From: Acetothermia bacterium UBA7521
Lineage (GTDB): Bacteria > Bipolaricaulota > Bipolaricaulia > Bipolaricaulales > Bipolaricaulaceae
Reading direction: 5' to 3'
Length of the DNA: 10,263 bases
Assembly: GCA_002479455.1 (NCBI GenBank)
Contig: DLNB01000038.1
Location: forward strand, 1-10,263
A program made the position numbers and the translations under genes. The notes below the pieces were generated by a model, which saw nothing but the letters and a program-made list of their open reading frames with translations, was not told the DNA's origin and did no database searches. Shown here piece by piece: positions 1-6,752 of this stretch (the first letter of the stretch is position 1; each line of letters starts with the position of its first letter).

Positions 1-225
1 GAGCTGGCTCTAGCGAGGTTCGGTCACCCAACCCACACGATTCCCGGAAGAGCCTGGCTTCCTCTCTCGGGTCCACACCGAAGCCGGATCCCGACTCTCG
101 GGGACGGTTGCCCCCTGGGAACGCAGAAGAGCGGCGATCGAGTCCTGAGTGAGCTGCAAGGTGTCGCGGAGAAGCCCGAGAGCGCTCGGCAGGAGGCGGA
201 AAAGCCCGAATTCTCGAATGCATAG
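1..225 (+). CDS. Possible 3' end of an upstream gene (weak)
   Basis: The first forward frame is open from the window edge to a TAG at 223-225, giving 74 codons whose tail (about the last 25 residues) is rich in Glu, Lys, Ala and Pro, as in many soluble C-termini. Third codon positions are about two-thirds G or C by my count, not clearly different from random GC-rich DNA, and I recognise no domain. An open frame of this length can occur by chance in GC-rich sequence. A competing reading is a 68-codon minus-strand frame (230 to 24) with a very good ribosome site. Neither is secure; the sequence to the left of the window would decide. Confidence 0.25.
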   Translation, partial: ELALARFGHPTHTIPGRAWLPLSGPHRSRIPTLGDGCPLGTQKSGDRVLSELQGVAEKPESARQEAEKPEFSNA

Positions 226-448
226 CTCATGGTCTTCGCACCTCCTTCTAGGGCGTGGTGATCAGAGGCCGTCTGAGGATGGCCGCAAGTGGTCAGGCGT
301 CGCGAACTCCCGTAAGCGCGGATGGCGATTGCATTCTCCGGTCTTGGACACATCGCCCGTGCTGAGGCGAGCCCCCGCATGCGGGCCCCCTGTGTGCCGA
401 GAGAGACGAACGAGGCCCAGGATGGCGACTTTCCGGTAGGATCCCCGG
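226..448. other. Gene-poor stretch with short dyads
   Basis: I see no convincing gene here on either strand. It holds a 5-bp hairpin (TCAGA, loop GGCCG, TCTGA at 262-276) and a perfect 12-bp palindrome CCCGCATGCGGG at 374-385. It also holds a near-copy of a short motif, CTAGG(G)CGTGGTGATC at 248-263, that recurs over the stop codon of the downstream kinase gene (1515-1529). No good sigma-70 promoter was recognised for the gene starting at 449. The stretch CACCTCCTT at 239-247 is either a minus-strand Shine-Dalgarno site or coincidence. Confidence 0.4.
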
Positions 449-1518
449 GTGGGGAACAAGCATCTGAGGCGAGACGAGGCAGTCGAGATCTGCGAACGCT
501 TGGTCCTGGACAGGGCTACGCGGTTGTTTGGGTCATCCAGCGAGCAGTTGGGCAGGTTCAACGACTACGAGGGGTGCGCCAACCTCGCGTACCACTATCA
601 CCGCGAGGGCGAGGGGCGCGTCCTGCGGATCTCGTACCGGCCCGATCGACCGCCGGAAGCCGTTCAGGCTGAGCTGCACTTCGTCGAGTACTTGTCCCAG
701 GGCGGCGTACGCGTTTCGCGCCCGGTGCGCTCCGTGCGCGGGAACCTGGTTGAGGTGATCTCCGCAGGCGATGTGCCGTTCCTCGCGGTGTCTTCGTCAG
801 GGGTAAGGGGACGCGCATGCCCGACAATGGACACCGCTATCGAGAGGGAGCGCCGATCGAGGAGTACTTCCAGAACTGGGGGCGGGTGCTTGGGCAGATG
901 CACCGGCTGACGAAGACCCACCGACCGCCGAGCGATTCGGTTCGACGGCCGCAGTGGCACACATGCCCCGGGTACTCAGGGTTTCCGTTTGGAGAGCGGC
1001 TGCCGCGCGTGGGGGAGAAATACGACCAGCTCATCGCAGAGTTGCACGCGCTGCCGAAGGATACCGACTCCTACGGTTTGATCCACTGCGACTTCAGCGA
1101 CGGGAACTTCACCGTGGCCCCCGACACCGGCGAGATCACCGTGTTCGACTTCGACGACTGCTGCTACTTCTGGTTTGTCTACGATCTGGCCTGCGCCTGG
1201 GAGGGAGGTGTCGGTCGGGCCATGTTTCGCCCGCTGAGCGAGCGGCGGAGGTTCATGGACCGGTACATGGAACACATGATGCGAGGGTACAACCGCGAGA
1301 ACACCCTGAGCGACGAGTGGCTGGCTCGCCTGCCCCTGTTCCTGCGCTTGATCCAGATGCAGGAGCTGATGCACTTCGCGCAGTACCTGGACGCGCCGGA
1401 CGGGGAGATCCAGGCTGGGCTGAGGTACAAGATCTACTGCGTTGAGAACGACATCCCTTACCTCGGGTTCTTCGACGACGTCTACTCGCCAGACATGCCC
1501 TTCGCCCTTGCGGGCTAG
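449..1518 (+). pseudogene. APH/homoserine-kinase-like phosphotransferase, frameshifted
   Basis: This is a small-molecule kinase of the aminoglycoside phosphotransferase/choline kinase fold (Pfam APH family), in two frames. The N-lobe starts at GTG 449, directly after an in-frame TAG (437-439) and a weak GGTAGGA site. It has an EGCANLAYHY nucleotide-loop-like segment and a strand RVLRISYR. After codon 788-790 the homologous reading continues one base back (790-792, GTC), as VFVRGKGTRMPDNGHRY. One G was probably lost from an original GTGGTC. The C-lobe keeps the catalytic HCDFSDGNF (His-x-Asp...Asn) and the metal-binding VFDFDDC. The repaired protein would be about 356 residues, normal for the family. 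There is no slippery heptamer, so programmed frameshifting is unlikely; recent decay or a sequencing error are the options. The substrate is unknown: antibiotic resistance is not implied, as many members act on amino acids or sugars. The C-lobe ATG at 817 has no ribosome site. Confidence 0.8.
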
Positions 1519-1524
1519 GCGTGG

Positions 1525-1571
1525 TGATCCTCTGGGGGCTACTCCAGAACAGCGCAGCGTCAAGAGGATCA
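1525..1571. repeat. Inverted repeat after the kinase pseudogene
   Basis: Perfect 9-bp arms TGATCCTCT (1525-1533) and AGAGGATCA (1563-1571) enclose 29 bases, starting 6 bases after the kinase stop codon. There is no T-run, so a factor-independent terminator is not well supported. It may be a transcript-end stem or a degenerate part of the repeat-rich spacer. The loop contains a stretch resembling part of the dispersed repeat (CAGAACAGCGC against CAGGACAGCGC at 3646-3656). Confidence 0.4.
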
Positions 1572-1603
1572 TGGCATGGACCTGTGCGTCACGTCCTGGG
1601 CGA

Positions 1604-1658
1604 GCCACCCCTGGAGGACTGCTCTCCAACTCGGCATGGGCTGGTCGGTCCGGAAGAG
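1604..1658 (+). repeat. Dispersed intergenic repeat, partial copy A
   Basis: This is the 5' portion of a repeat also found at 3570-3700 and 8681-8810. Aligned by hand with the copy at 3574, about 35 of the first 40 bases are identical, including the blocks CCCCTGGAGGACT and CGGCATGGGCTG. Similarity fades after about 1650. It lies between the broken kinase and the hydrolase, in the same orientation as the other copies. It can form the short stem CCA-CCCC-TGG. Confidence 0.65.
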
Positions 1659-1726
1659 CGGGCATGCGCTGCTGCCAGGTGAGGGTGATGGCTACGTGGG
1701 CGCCCGCTCGGATTCCATCGCGGCGA

Positions 1727-1732
1727 TATGAT
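1727..1732 (+). promoter_or_regulatory. Candidate -10 box for the hydrolase gene
   Basis: TATGAT differs from the sigma-70 -10 consensus at one base and lies 35 bases before the hydrolase start, which would give a leader of about 28 bases. No recognisable -35 hexamer is found 16-18 bases upstream. If real, it is weak or activator-dependent. Confidence 0.3.
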
Positions 1733-1766
1733 CGTGGCTCAGAGTTGGCACGGTGGGAGGTAGCCC

Positions 1767-3491
1767 ATGCTTCATCGCGGCGGGTTCGACAGAACCATCC
1801 AAGAGCTGGGACAGGAGTTGCCCAACCGGCTGCGCCGGGAGGGAATCCCCGGGGTTGCCATCGCCATCGTCGATGCCAACAGCACGCTGTGGGAAGCGGG
1901 GTTCGGCCTAACGGATCTCCAGCACAGATCGCCGGTGACACCGGACACCCTGTTCAGTCTCCAATCCTGTTCCAAGACCTTCGCGGCTACGGCTGTCCTT
2001 CTGGCGGTCCAGGAGGGGCTGCTCGACCTGGATCGCCCCATTGCCGAGTACCTGCCGGGCTACCACCTCCAGAGCCGCGTCGAGGCCTCCCCCGAGCGCA
2101 GCATCACCCTCCGCCATCTGCTCGCACACAAGGCCGGCCTCACGCACGAAGCGCCGCTGGGGAACAACTTCACCGCCGCATCTGATGCGGTCAGCCTTGA
2201 GGCCCATATCGAGAGCATCCGCCAGACCTGGCTGCGCTACCCGGTGGGTCAGCGGTTCGCCTACTCCAACCTGGGAATCGACCTGGCCGGCTACCTCCTG
2301 CAGGACGTCTCCGGGCTGCCCTTTGCCGAATACGTCCGCCAGAAGCTGTTCATCCCGCTTGGCATGACGCGCAGCACGTTCGACTTCGACACCCTCCAAT
2401 CGATGCCGGATCGCGCTCGCGGGCACGATGCGTTCGTCGAGGCGGCGGGCGTCCCATTGCCGGAGCGCGTGCCGATGATCCCCGCGGGTGGCCTGTACGC
2501 GAGCGCCAGCGACGTAGCCCGCTTCGTCCGCTTTCACCTTGGCCGAGGGCAGGTTGACGGCAGGCGCGTGTTGGACGAGCGGATCCTGCGGGAGATGGTC
2601 ACGATCCCGTTCCCCGGCGAAGGTCAGTTCGAGGGCTACGGCCTGGGTATCGCCGTCAACCGCTTCCGCAGAACCCTCCTGCATCACCACAGCGGCGGCG
2701 GCTTTGGCTTCCTCAGCAACATGCAGTGGTATCCGGAGCTTGAGGTGGGGATCGTCTTCCTGACGAACAGCAGCCACCACGTCGTGCAGTGGGATCTCCC
2801 GCACGGCATCCTCGACCGCATTCTGGGACCGGCGCCCGAGCGCCAGGAGGATGTGTTGCCCGAATCGACCGACGGCACGGATGCGTCAGCGCGCCGGGCG
2901 TTTGTCGGGCAGTACGTCGGACGGCTGCCGGATAGCTGGCGCGTCCGCCGGAAAGGGGAACATCTCGAGATGCGCCGCGGGGGCAGCAAGGACACGCGCC
3001 GCCTGCACTTCTACCGGTTCAACCGGGCTTGTACCCAGACCCCGCTGCGCACCAGCCACTGGCGCTTCGAGCTCGATGCCCAGGGTCGCCCTCTGTGCCT
3101 GGAGCACGTGGATAGCGGGACCACGTACGACTACAACGCCGGGACGGCGGATCCGCCCGGCGCGGACCGGCCCGAGTGGCGCGCCCATGTCGGGACGTAC
3201 CTGACGCTCGGCCTGGGCGGGATCCCCAACCTGATGCGGATCCAACGCCGCCACGGCTACCTCCACCTGACGCTGGGACACCCCGCCCGACGCATTGCCC
3301 TGCGCTTGGAGGAATACCGGTCGGGTTTGTTCTTCACCTCCACGGGTGAAGCGGTCGATTTCACCGGCGAGCGCCCGCTGTTCTGCGGCGTGCCCGTGCG
3401 GCGCATCGGCCTGGGCGAGCAGCTCCGCCAGTGGTATGTGCTATTGCGCGGCCAGATCTGCGTATGGCGTAGAAGGGGGCGTGATCGCTGA
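1767..3491 (+). CDS. Serine hydrolase, beta-lactamase/peptidase S12 class, with tandem C-terminal domains
   Basis: A 574-residue enzyme of the class C beta-lactamase/D-aminopeptidase/esterase fold (Pfam Beta-lactamase). All three active-site motifs are present: SCSK with the nucleophile Ser67 and Lys70, YSN at 166-168, and HSG at 308-310. The catalytic domain spans about 1-350. The C-terminal 200 residues hold two similar units, starting FVGQYVGRLP (379) and HVGTYLTLGL (474), each followed by a hydrophobic-strand pattern. They resemble the lipocalin-like C-terminal domains of S12 peptidases such as Pab87. No signal peptide or membrane segment is seen, so it is probably cytosolic. The ATG at 1767 has a strong GGGAGGT site 5 bases upstream. 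The substrate is unknown: D-amino-acid peptides or esters are the family's usual targets and beta-lactam hydrolysis need not apply. It is a single-gene unit. Confidence 0.9.
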   Translation: MLHRGGFDRTIQELGQELPNRLRREGIPGVAIAIVDANSTLWEAGFGLTDLQHRSPVTPDTLFSLQSCSKTFAATAVLLAVQEGLLDLDRPIAEYLPGYHLQSRVEASPERSITLRHLLAHKAGLTHEAPLGNNFTAASDAVSLEAHIESIRQTWLRYPVGQRFAYSNLGIDLAGYLLQDVSGLPFAEYVRQKLFIPLGMTRSTFDFDTLQSMPDRARGHDAFVEAAGVPLPERVPMIPAGGLYASASDVARFVRFHLGRGQVDGRRVLDERILREMVTIPFPGEGQFEGYGLGIAVNRFRRTLLHHHSGGGFGFLSNMQWYPELEVGIVFLTNSSHHVVQWDLPHGILDRILGPAPERQEDVLPESTDGTDASARRAFVGQYVGRLPDSWRVRRKGEHLEMRRGGSKDTRRLHFYRFNRACTQTPLRTSHWRFELDAQGRPLCLEHVDSGTTYDYNAGTADPPGADRPEWRAHVGTYLTLGLGGIPNLMRIQRRHGYLHLTLGHPARRIALRLEEYRSGLFFTSTGEAVDFTGERPLFCGVPVRRIGLGEQLRQWYVLLRGQICVWRRRGRDR

Positions 3492-3523
3492 TCGGTGTGC
3501 AGGGTGTTCCCTCTGACAGCGAT
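3484..3523 (+). terminator. Stem-loop at the end of the hydrolase gene
   Basis: Arms ATCGCTG (3484-3490) and CAGCGAT (3517-3523) pair over 7 bp, overlapping the hydrolase stop codon, and enclose a small hairpin AGGG-TGTT-CCCT (3501-3512). No U-tract follows, so this is at best a weak or factor-dependent terminator, or an mRNA-stabilising end. Confidence 0.3.
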
Positions 3524-3560
3524 GTTGGCACGTGAAGGACAAGAGCCGACGACACCACGG

Positions 3561-3575
3561 AGCAGAGGCTCTGCT
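3561..3575. repeat. 15-bp palindrome at the left edge of repeat copy B
   Basis: AGCAGAG-G-CTCTGCT is a perfect dyad with 7-bp arms and one central base. A palindrome of the same geometry but unrelated sequence sits at the same edge of copy C (8668-8682). A one-base loop suits a protein-binding dyad better than an RNA hairpin. Confidence 0.5.
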
Positions 3576-3700
3576 ACCCCTGGAGGACTACTTTCAAACC
3601 CGGCATGGGCTGATCCTGCCTGAAGAACCGTCGGGGGCGGTCGAGCAGGACAGCGCTTGAGGGCCCTCGGAGGCCGTAGTGCCGGCAGGAGAGAAGCTTC
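3570..3700 (+). repeat. Dispersed intergenic repeat, copy B
   Basis: About 131 bases align with 8681-8810, roughly 78% identical by hand with one internal one-base gap; the first 100 bases are about 83% identical. Perfectly kept blocks include TCTGCTACCC, CCGGCATGGGCTGATCCT and GTCGAGCAGGACAG. The core can fold: GCTG-(A bulge)-TCCTGC (3609-3619) pairs with GCAGGACAGC (3645-3654), enclosing ACCGTC-GGG-GGCGGT (3627-3641). One frame also reads as a 30-residue peptide ending at TGA (3658-3660), but differences from copy C do not favour third codon positions. Nature unknown: MITE-like element, structured RNA or decayed gene. Confidence 0.75.
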
Positions 3701-4046
3701 GGCCGACGGCCTTGGACTTTCACGGACGATCTGTGAGGTGCGGGCCTTCCACGAGGTGGAGCCGCTTTACCCCTCCTGGTTCAGCGTCTCCGCTCAGATC
3801 ACGATGATCGGCGGCTTCGGTATTCTGCTTGCACTTGTTCGCTCATCTGATCGGGGCCAGCGATCCGCGTACGCAGGGGATGGCTCCGTAGCAGCATCGA
3901 AGGGGACTTCTCTGCGCGGAACCCGAGGGTGCAGCACCGGGACTGTCATTCGGATGGGGAGTGGCGACACCAGATGGTCTGGGGGCGGTGAAGCCTCGTG
4001 CGGGACATCTCTGGAAGTGAGGTAGCCAGGCCAAGCCGGCGGAGCG
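3701..4046. other. Spacer before the two-component operon
   Basis: No reliable gene is seen. One forward frame is open across 3657-4025 and contains a hydrophobic run (about 3790-3840, with SAQITMIGGFGILLALV) that could be a relic of a membrane protein, but the flanks look random and there is no ribosome site. A small hairpin CACGGA-CGA-TCTGTG lies at 3721-3735, and the following TCTGTGAGG with a similar stem recurs at 8943-8962. Confidence 0.4.
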
Positions 4047-4078
4047 TTCACGATTCCTTCACATCTCAACAGTAGACT
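4047..4078 (+). promoter_or_regulatory. OmpR/PhoB-type box and promoter of the two-component operon
   Basis: TTCAC (4047-4051) is repeated as TTCAC (4058-4062) with an 11-bp period, and after exactly 10 bases comes TAGACT (4073-4078), a TAnnnT -10 box. No -35 hexamer is needed if an activator binds the direct repeat, as in pho-box promoters. The same three-part arrangement occurs at 6241 and 6753. Start of transcription would fall at about 4085, three bases before the ATG, so the mRNA is likely leaderless. Autoregulation by the encoded response regulator is inferred. Confidence 0.65.
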
Positions 4079-4087
4079 CGGGTCCCC

Positions 4088-4786
4088 ATGCGCCGCAGCG
4101 TGCTCATCGTGGACGACGACCCCAAGCTCGTGGAGTTGCTCCGCCTCTACTTGGAGCGAGACGGCTACCGCGTGCGCACCGCCGGCACGGGGCGCGAGGC
4201 GCTCGACTCGCTGGCCGACGGCCAGCCCGACCTGCTCGTCCTTGACCTGATGCTGCCGGAGGTGAGCGGTCTTGAGGTCTGTCGAGCCGTTCGCGAGCGG
4301 TCGGACCTCCCGATCGTCATGCTTACCGCAAGGACCACGGAAGCTGACAGGATTGCTGGCCTCAACCTCGGCGCGGATGACTACGTGACGAAGCCGTTCA
4401 GCCCTGGTGAGCTGTTGGCGAGGATCCGCGCGGTCCTCCGTCGTGTGGGCAACGACGACGGCCCTCCCCTTCTATCGTTCGGCGAGCTGGAGATCGACTT
4501 CCTGCGCCACGAAGTGCGTGTGAGGGGTACCACGGCGGGGCTCACCGCAACCGAGTTCAGGCTGGTGGGGGTCATGGCACGTGAGCCCGGGCGGGTGTTC
4601 ACGCGCCGGCACCTCATCCATGCCGTGATGGGCTATGACTTTGAGGGGTTTGAACGCACGATCGACGCCCATGTGAAGAACATCCGGCGGAAGGTTGGTC
4701 CTGGTCCGGGTGGCCGGTCCGTCCTGAAGACGGTGCATGGCGTGGGGTACGCGTTTGCTCTGGGGGATGGAGAGCATGCTCACTAG
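4088..4786 (+). CDS. OmpR/PhoB-family response regulator
   Basis: A 232-residue DNA-binding response regulator. The receiver domain (about 3-118) has the acidic pair Asp9/Asp10, phosphoacceptor Asp53 in LLVLDLMLPE, Thr80 and Lys102 in YVTKPFSPGE. The winged-helix output domain (about 127-226) has the family pattern LTATEFRLV and a recognition region ending in ERTIDAHVKNIRRKVG, close in style to BaeR-like regulators. When phosphorylated by the kinase encoded next, it should bind tandem half-sites spaced 11 bp, which matches the TTCAC repeats upstream of this gene and of two later units. The ATG at 4088 has no Shine-Dalgarno site and lies about 3 bases after the expected transcription start. 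The last 11 bases overlap the kinase gene. Confidence 0.93.
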   Translation: MRRSVLIVDDDPKLVELLRLYLERDGYRVRTAGTGREALDSLADGQPDLLVLDLMLPEVSGLEVCRAVRERSDLPIVMLTARTTEADRIAGLNLGADDYVTKPFSPGELLARIRAVLRRVGNDDGPPLLSFGELEIDFLRHEVRVRGTTAGLTATEFRLVGVMAREPGRVFTRRHLIHAVMGYDFEGFERTIDAHVKNIRRKVGPGPGGRSVLKTVHGVGYAFALGDGEHAH

Positions 4787-6122
4787 CCTTCGGGCGCGCC
4801 TCGTCGTCGCGTTCATGGCCATCGTGTTGCTGGCCATTGGCACGGTGTTGGGCGTCACGCTCTACACGAACCGACAGGCCAGCGACTTCGTCACGGACGG
4901 TCAGTCGGCTCGTCAGATGCGGATGGTGCGATCCCTTGCCATGTACTACGAGCTGAATCACACGTGGTCCGGGGTTGGGGCTTGGGTGGAGCAGATGGGA
5001 GACCTGTTTGAGGAGAGGGTCTCTCTCGTGGACATAGAAGGCATGGTGGTCGCCGGCTACCGAGGAGGAGGAGCGGGGCGGCAGCAAGCCTTGCGCGACG
5101 GTACCCCGTGCCCGATCACGGTCGATGGCGACGTGGTGGGGACGCTCCATGTGTGGAGGGAGTCGAGGGCCGTGGCCGCAGAAGAGGCCTTCCTGAGCAG
5201 CCTCGGCTGGTCTGCCGTGTGGGCGGCAGCGGTGGCAGCGGCGTCTGGAGCGGGGCTTGCCCTGTGGTTCACCCACCGTACCCTGAAGCCTGTGAGAGAG
5301 CTGACGCTGGCAGCCCGCAGGATGCAGGCCGGAAGGTTGGCCCAGCGCGTCACAGTCTCATCCAGGGACGAGATCGGCGAGCTGGGGACGGCGTTCAACG
5401 CGATGGCCGAGGCCCTCACGCGCCAGGAGGAACTGCGCCGCCAGATGGTCAGCGATGTGGCCCACGAACTGCGCTCGCCGTTAGCCAACACCCGGGGCTA
5501 TCTGGAGGCGATCCGGGACGGTGTTCTGGATGCGTCCGCCGAGTCGCTGGACACGCTTCACGAAGAGGTGCTGCTGCTCAGTCGCCTGGTGGATGACCTT
5601 CAGGATCTCGCGCTTGCTGAGGCGGGCGCTCTGCCATTGGCCCCCGAGCCCGTTCCTGTTGAGAACCTGGTGGACCGAGCCCTGGCCGCTGTCGCGCCCG
5701 CCGCAAGCCGCTTGGGGGTAACGCTTGAGCGCGACGTGGCAGCAGATCTCCCTGATGTTCAGGTCGACCGTCAGCGCGTGCTTCAGGTTCTCGGCAACCT
5801 CCTCGGGAACGCTCTCCGACACACTCCCCGAGACGGCACGATCACCCTTGGTGCTGAGTCGGTGGGGCCGTGGGTTGAGTTCCGTGTCCAGGACACGGGA
5901 TCTGGCATCCCCGGTGACCAGCTTGAGCGGGTGTTCGAGCGATTCCACCGCGTGGACCCGGCCCGATCGCGGGCCACAGGAGGGGCCGGCCTCGGGCTCA
6001 CGGTGGCTCGACAGCTCGTGGAGGCCCACGGCGGGCGCATCTGGGCGGAGAACGCAGCCGAGGGGGGGACCGTCGTGCGGTTCACCCTTCCGGCGGCGAC
6101 CGCGGAATCCGATACCCCGTAG
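4776..6122 (+). CDS. Membrane sensor histidine kinase with HAMP domain
   Basis: A 448-residue HAMP sensor kinase, BaeS-like in layout. TM1 is about residues 8-30, an extracytoplasmic sensor about 32-140, TM2 about 143-166, and HAMP about 166-218. The dimerisation domain carries the H-box DVAHELRSPL with His230. The ATPase domain has the N-box NLLGNALRHTP (Asn345), DTGSGIP (373-379), FERFHR and the GGAGLGL lid glycine motif (402-408). The sensor has no PAS or Cache signature I can name; it contains one cysteine (Cys112). ATG 4776 is chosen because it puts TM1 at the N-terminus and lies 8 bases after GGGGGA; ATGs at 4737 and 4767 are alternatives. It overlaps the regulator gene by 11 bases (ATGCTCACTAG), indicating translational coupling. 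The stimulus is unknown; the controlled genes hint at metal or redox stress in the envelope. Confidence 0.93.
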   Translation: MLTSLRARLVVAFMAIVLLAIGTVLGVTLYTNRQASDFVTDGQSARQMRMVRSLAMYYELNHTWSGVGAWVEQMGDLFEERVSLVDIEGMVVAGYRGGGAGRQQALRDGTPCPITVDGDVVGTLHVWRESRAVAAEEAFLSSLGWSAVWAAAVAAASGAGLALWFTHRTLKPVRELTLAARRMQAGRLAQRVTVSSRDEIGELGTAFNAMAEALTRQEELRRQMVSDVAHELRSPLANTRGYLEAIRDGVLDASAESLDTLHEEVLLLSRLVDDLQDLALAEAGALPLAPEPVPVENLVDRALAAVAPAASRLGVTLERDVAADLPDVQVDRQRVLQVLGNLLGNALRHTPRDGTITLGAESVGPWVEFRVQDTGSGIPGDQLERVFERFHRVDPARSRATGGAGLGLTVARQLVEAHGGRIWAENAAEGGTVVRFTLPAATAESDTP

Positions 6123-6155
6123 CAGCGCTTCAGTGGAAGGAGCCAGCCAAGGCAC

Positions 6156-6190
6156 GAGCTGAGGCAGGATCTCCCTTCCCGCCTCAACTC
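6156..6190 (+). terminator. Weak stem-loop after the kinase gene
   Basis: GAG (6156-6158) with CTC (6188-6190), and TGAGGC (6160-6165) with GCCTCA (6181-6186), form a stem with one mismatch and a 15-base loop, 33 bases after the kinase stop. No T-run follows, so termination is uncertain. Confidence 0.3.
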
Positions 6191-6240
6191 CGAACGCAGG
6201 ATCCGCAGCCCCCCGAACCCCTCCGCCGCGCGGAAAACGC

Positions 6241-6272
6241 TTCATACTAGATTCACACCGGTCAGCTACGGT
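6241..6272 (+). promoter_or_regulatory. OmpR/PhoB-type box and promoter of the small exported protein
   Basis: TTCAT (6241-6245) and TTCAC (6252-6256) form an 11-bp direct repeat, and exactly 10 bases later lies TACGGT (6267-6272), a TAnnnT -10 box. Spacing matches the promoters at 4047 and 6753. The predicted leader is about 38 bases, ending in a strong ribosome site before ATG 6317. Confidence 0.6.
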
Positions 6273-6316
6273 CTCATCAGCCTCAAGCCGACGGCGAGAG
6301 GCAAAGGAGGTGTTCG

Positions 6317-6577
6317 ATGAAGAAGTGGATGAGCATTGCGGTTGTCATGGCGCTGATCGGCTTGGTGGCTTTCGGCGCTCTTGCGGCGCACGGTCGCATG
6401 GCCAACACGAACCGCGAGGCCCGGGGCGAGTGCACCGGGGAGTGCACCGGCGAGTGCGAGCCCATGGAGCTCAAGCAGATGCAGCAGCTTCGACTGCAGC
6501 ATCTTCTGGGCGACGGGAACGGGCCCCACGGGAACGGCGGCGGCCGTCAGATGCGCCGCGCAGGTCTGACTGGGTAG
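6317..6577 (+). CDS. Small exported Cys/Met/His-rich protein, putative metal binder
   Basis: An 86-residue protein of no family I recognise. Residues 1-24 are a clear Sec-type signal (MKKW, hydrophobic core, then ALAA), leaving a mature chain of about 62 residues. This contains a tandem CTGECTGEC (Cys39, Cys43, Cys47, a CxxxCxxxC array encoded by a 12-bp tandem repeat), a Met/Gln/His-rich helix-like stretch (about 50-64), and a Gly/Asn/His tail. Three evenly spaced cysteines with nearby His, Met and Glu suggest binding of a metal such as copper, silver or zinc, or redox chemistry; this is inference. AAAGGAGGT (6303-6311) precedes ATG 6317 by 5 bases. It is a single-gene unit with its own promoter and strong terminator, suggesting abundant, condition-dependent expression under the neighbouring two-component system. 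It lacks the LTxxQ repeats of CpxP/ZraP. Confidence 0.75.
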   Translation: MKKWMSIAVVMALIGLVAFGALAAHGRMANTNREARGECTGECTGECEPMELKQMQQLRLQHLLGDGNGPHGNGGGRQMRRAGLTG

Positions 6578-6613
6578 CTGGAACGCTGCCTTCCCTTTGG
6601 TAGGCGACGGGAG

Positions 6614-6637
6614 CGGGGGCACAGTGCCCCCGTTTTT
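6614..6637 (+). terminator. Rho-independent terminator
   Basis: CGGGGGC (6614-6620), loop ACAGT, GCCCCCG (6626-6632), then TTTTT (6633-6637). The very GC-rich stem with an immediate T-run, 37 bases after the stop of the small exported protein, is the clearest intrinsic terminator in the window. It separates this gene from the next unit. Confidence 0.93.
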
Positions 6638-6652
6638 GCCTTGTGTCTAGGC

Positions 6653-6691
6653 CCGGGCAGACGGTGAGCCTTTGATTGGGTACCTGCCCGG
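6653..6691. repeat. Inverted repeat between the terminator and the next promoter
   Basis: CCGGGCAG (6653-6660) and CTGCCCGG (6684-6691) are perfect 8-bp arms around 23 bases. There is no T-run on either side. It could be a protein-binding dyad or a remnant; no function can be assigned. Confidence 0.35.
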
Positions 6692-6752
6692 CGTGAGAAC
6701 TGGAGGCGCACGCTCTAGCACGTGGTCGCGCGTCCCCAATCCCATTGTCTGG

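Noticed and set aside
239..252. Resemblance of CACCTCCTTCTAGG to the 3' end of 16S rRNA
   Set aside because: Bases upstream do not match the conserved 16S 3' region, so it is not an rRNA end.
785..800. Programmed -1 frameshift in the kinase gene
   Set aside because: No X-XXY-YYZ slippery heptamer or obvious downstream stem; a one-base deletion explains it more simply.
976..1941. Long minus-strand frame opposite the kinase gene
   Set aside because: It is the antisense shadow of strongly recognisable coding sequence on the plus strand; GC-rich codons create such frames.
3657..4025. 122-codon forward frame before the response regulator
   Set aside because: Starts inside repeat copy B, no ribosome site, no family recognised; only a short hydrophobic stretch looks protein-like.
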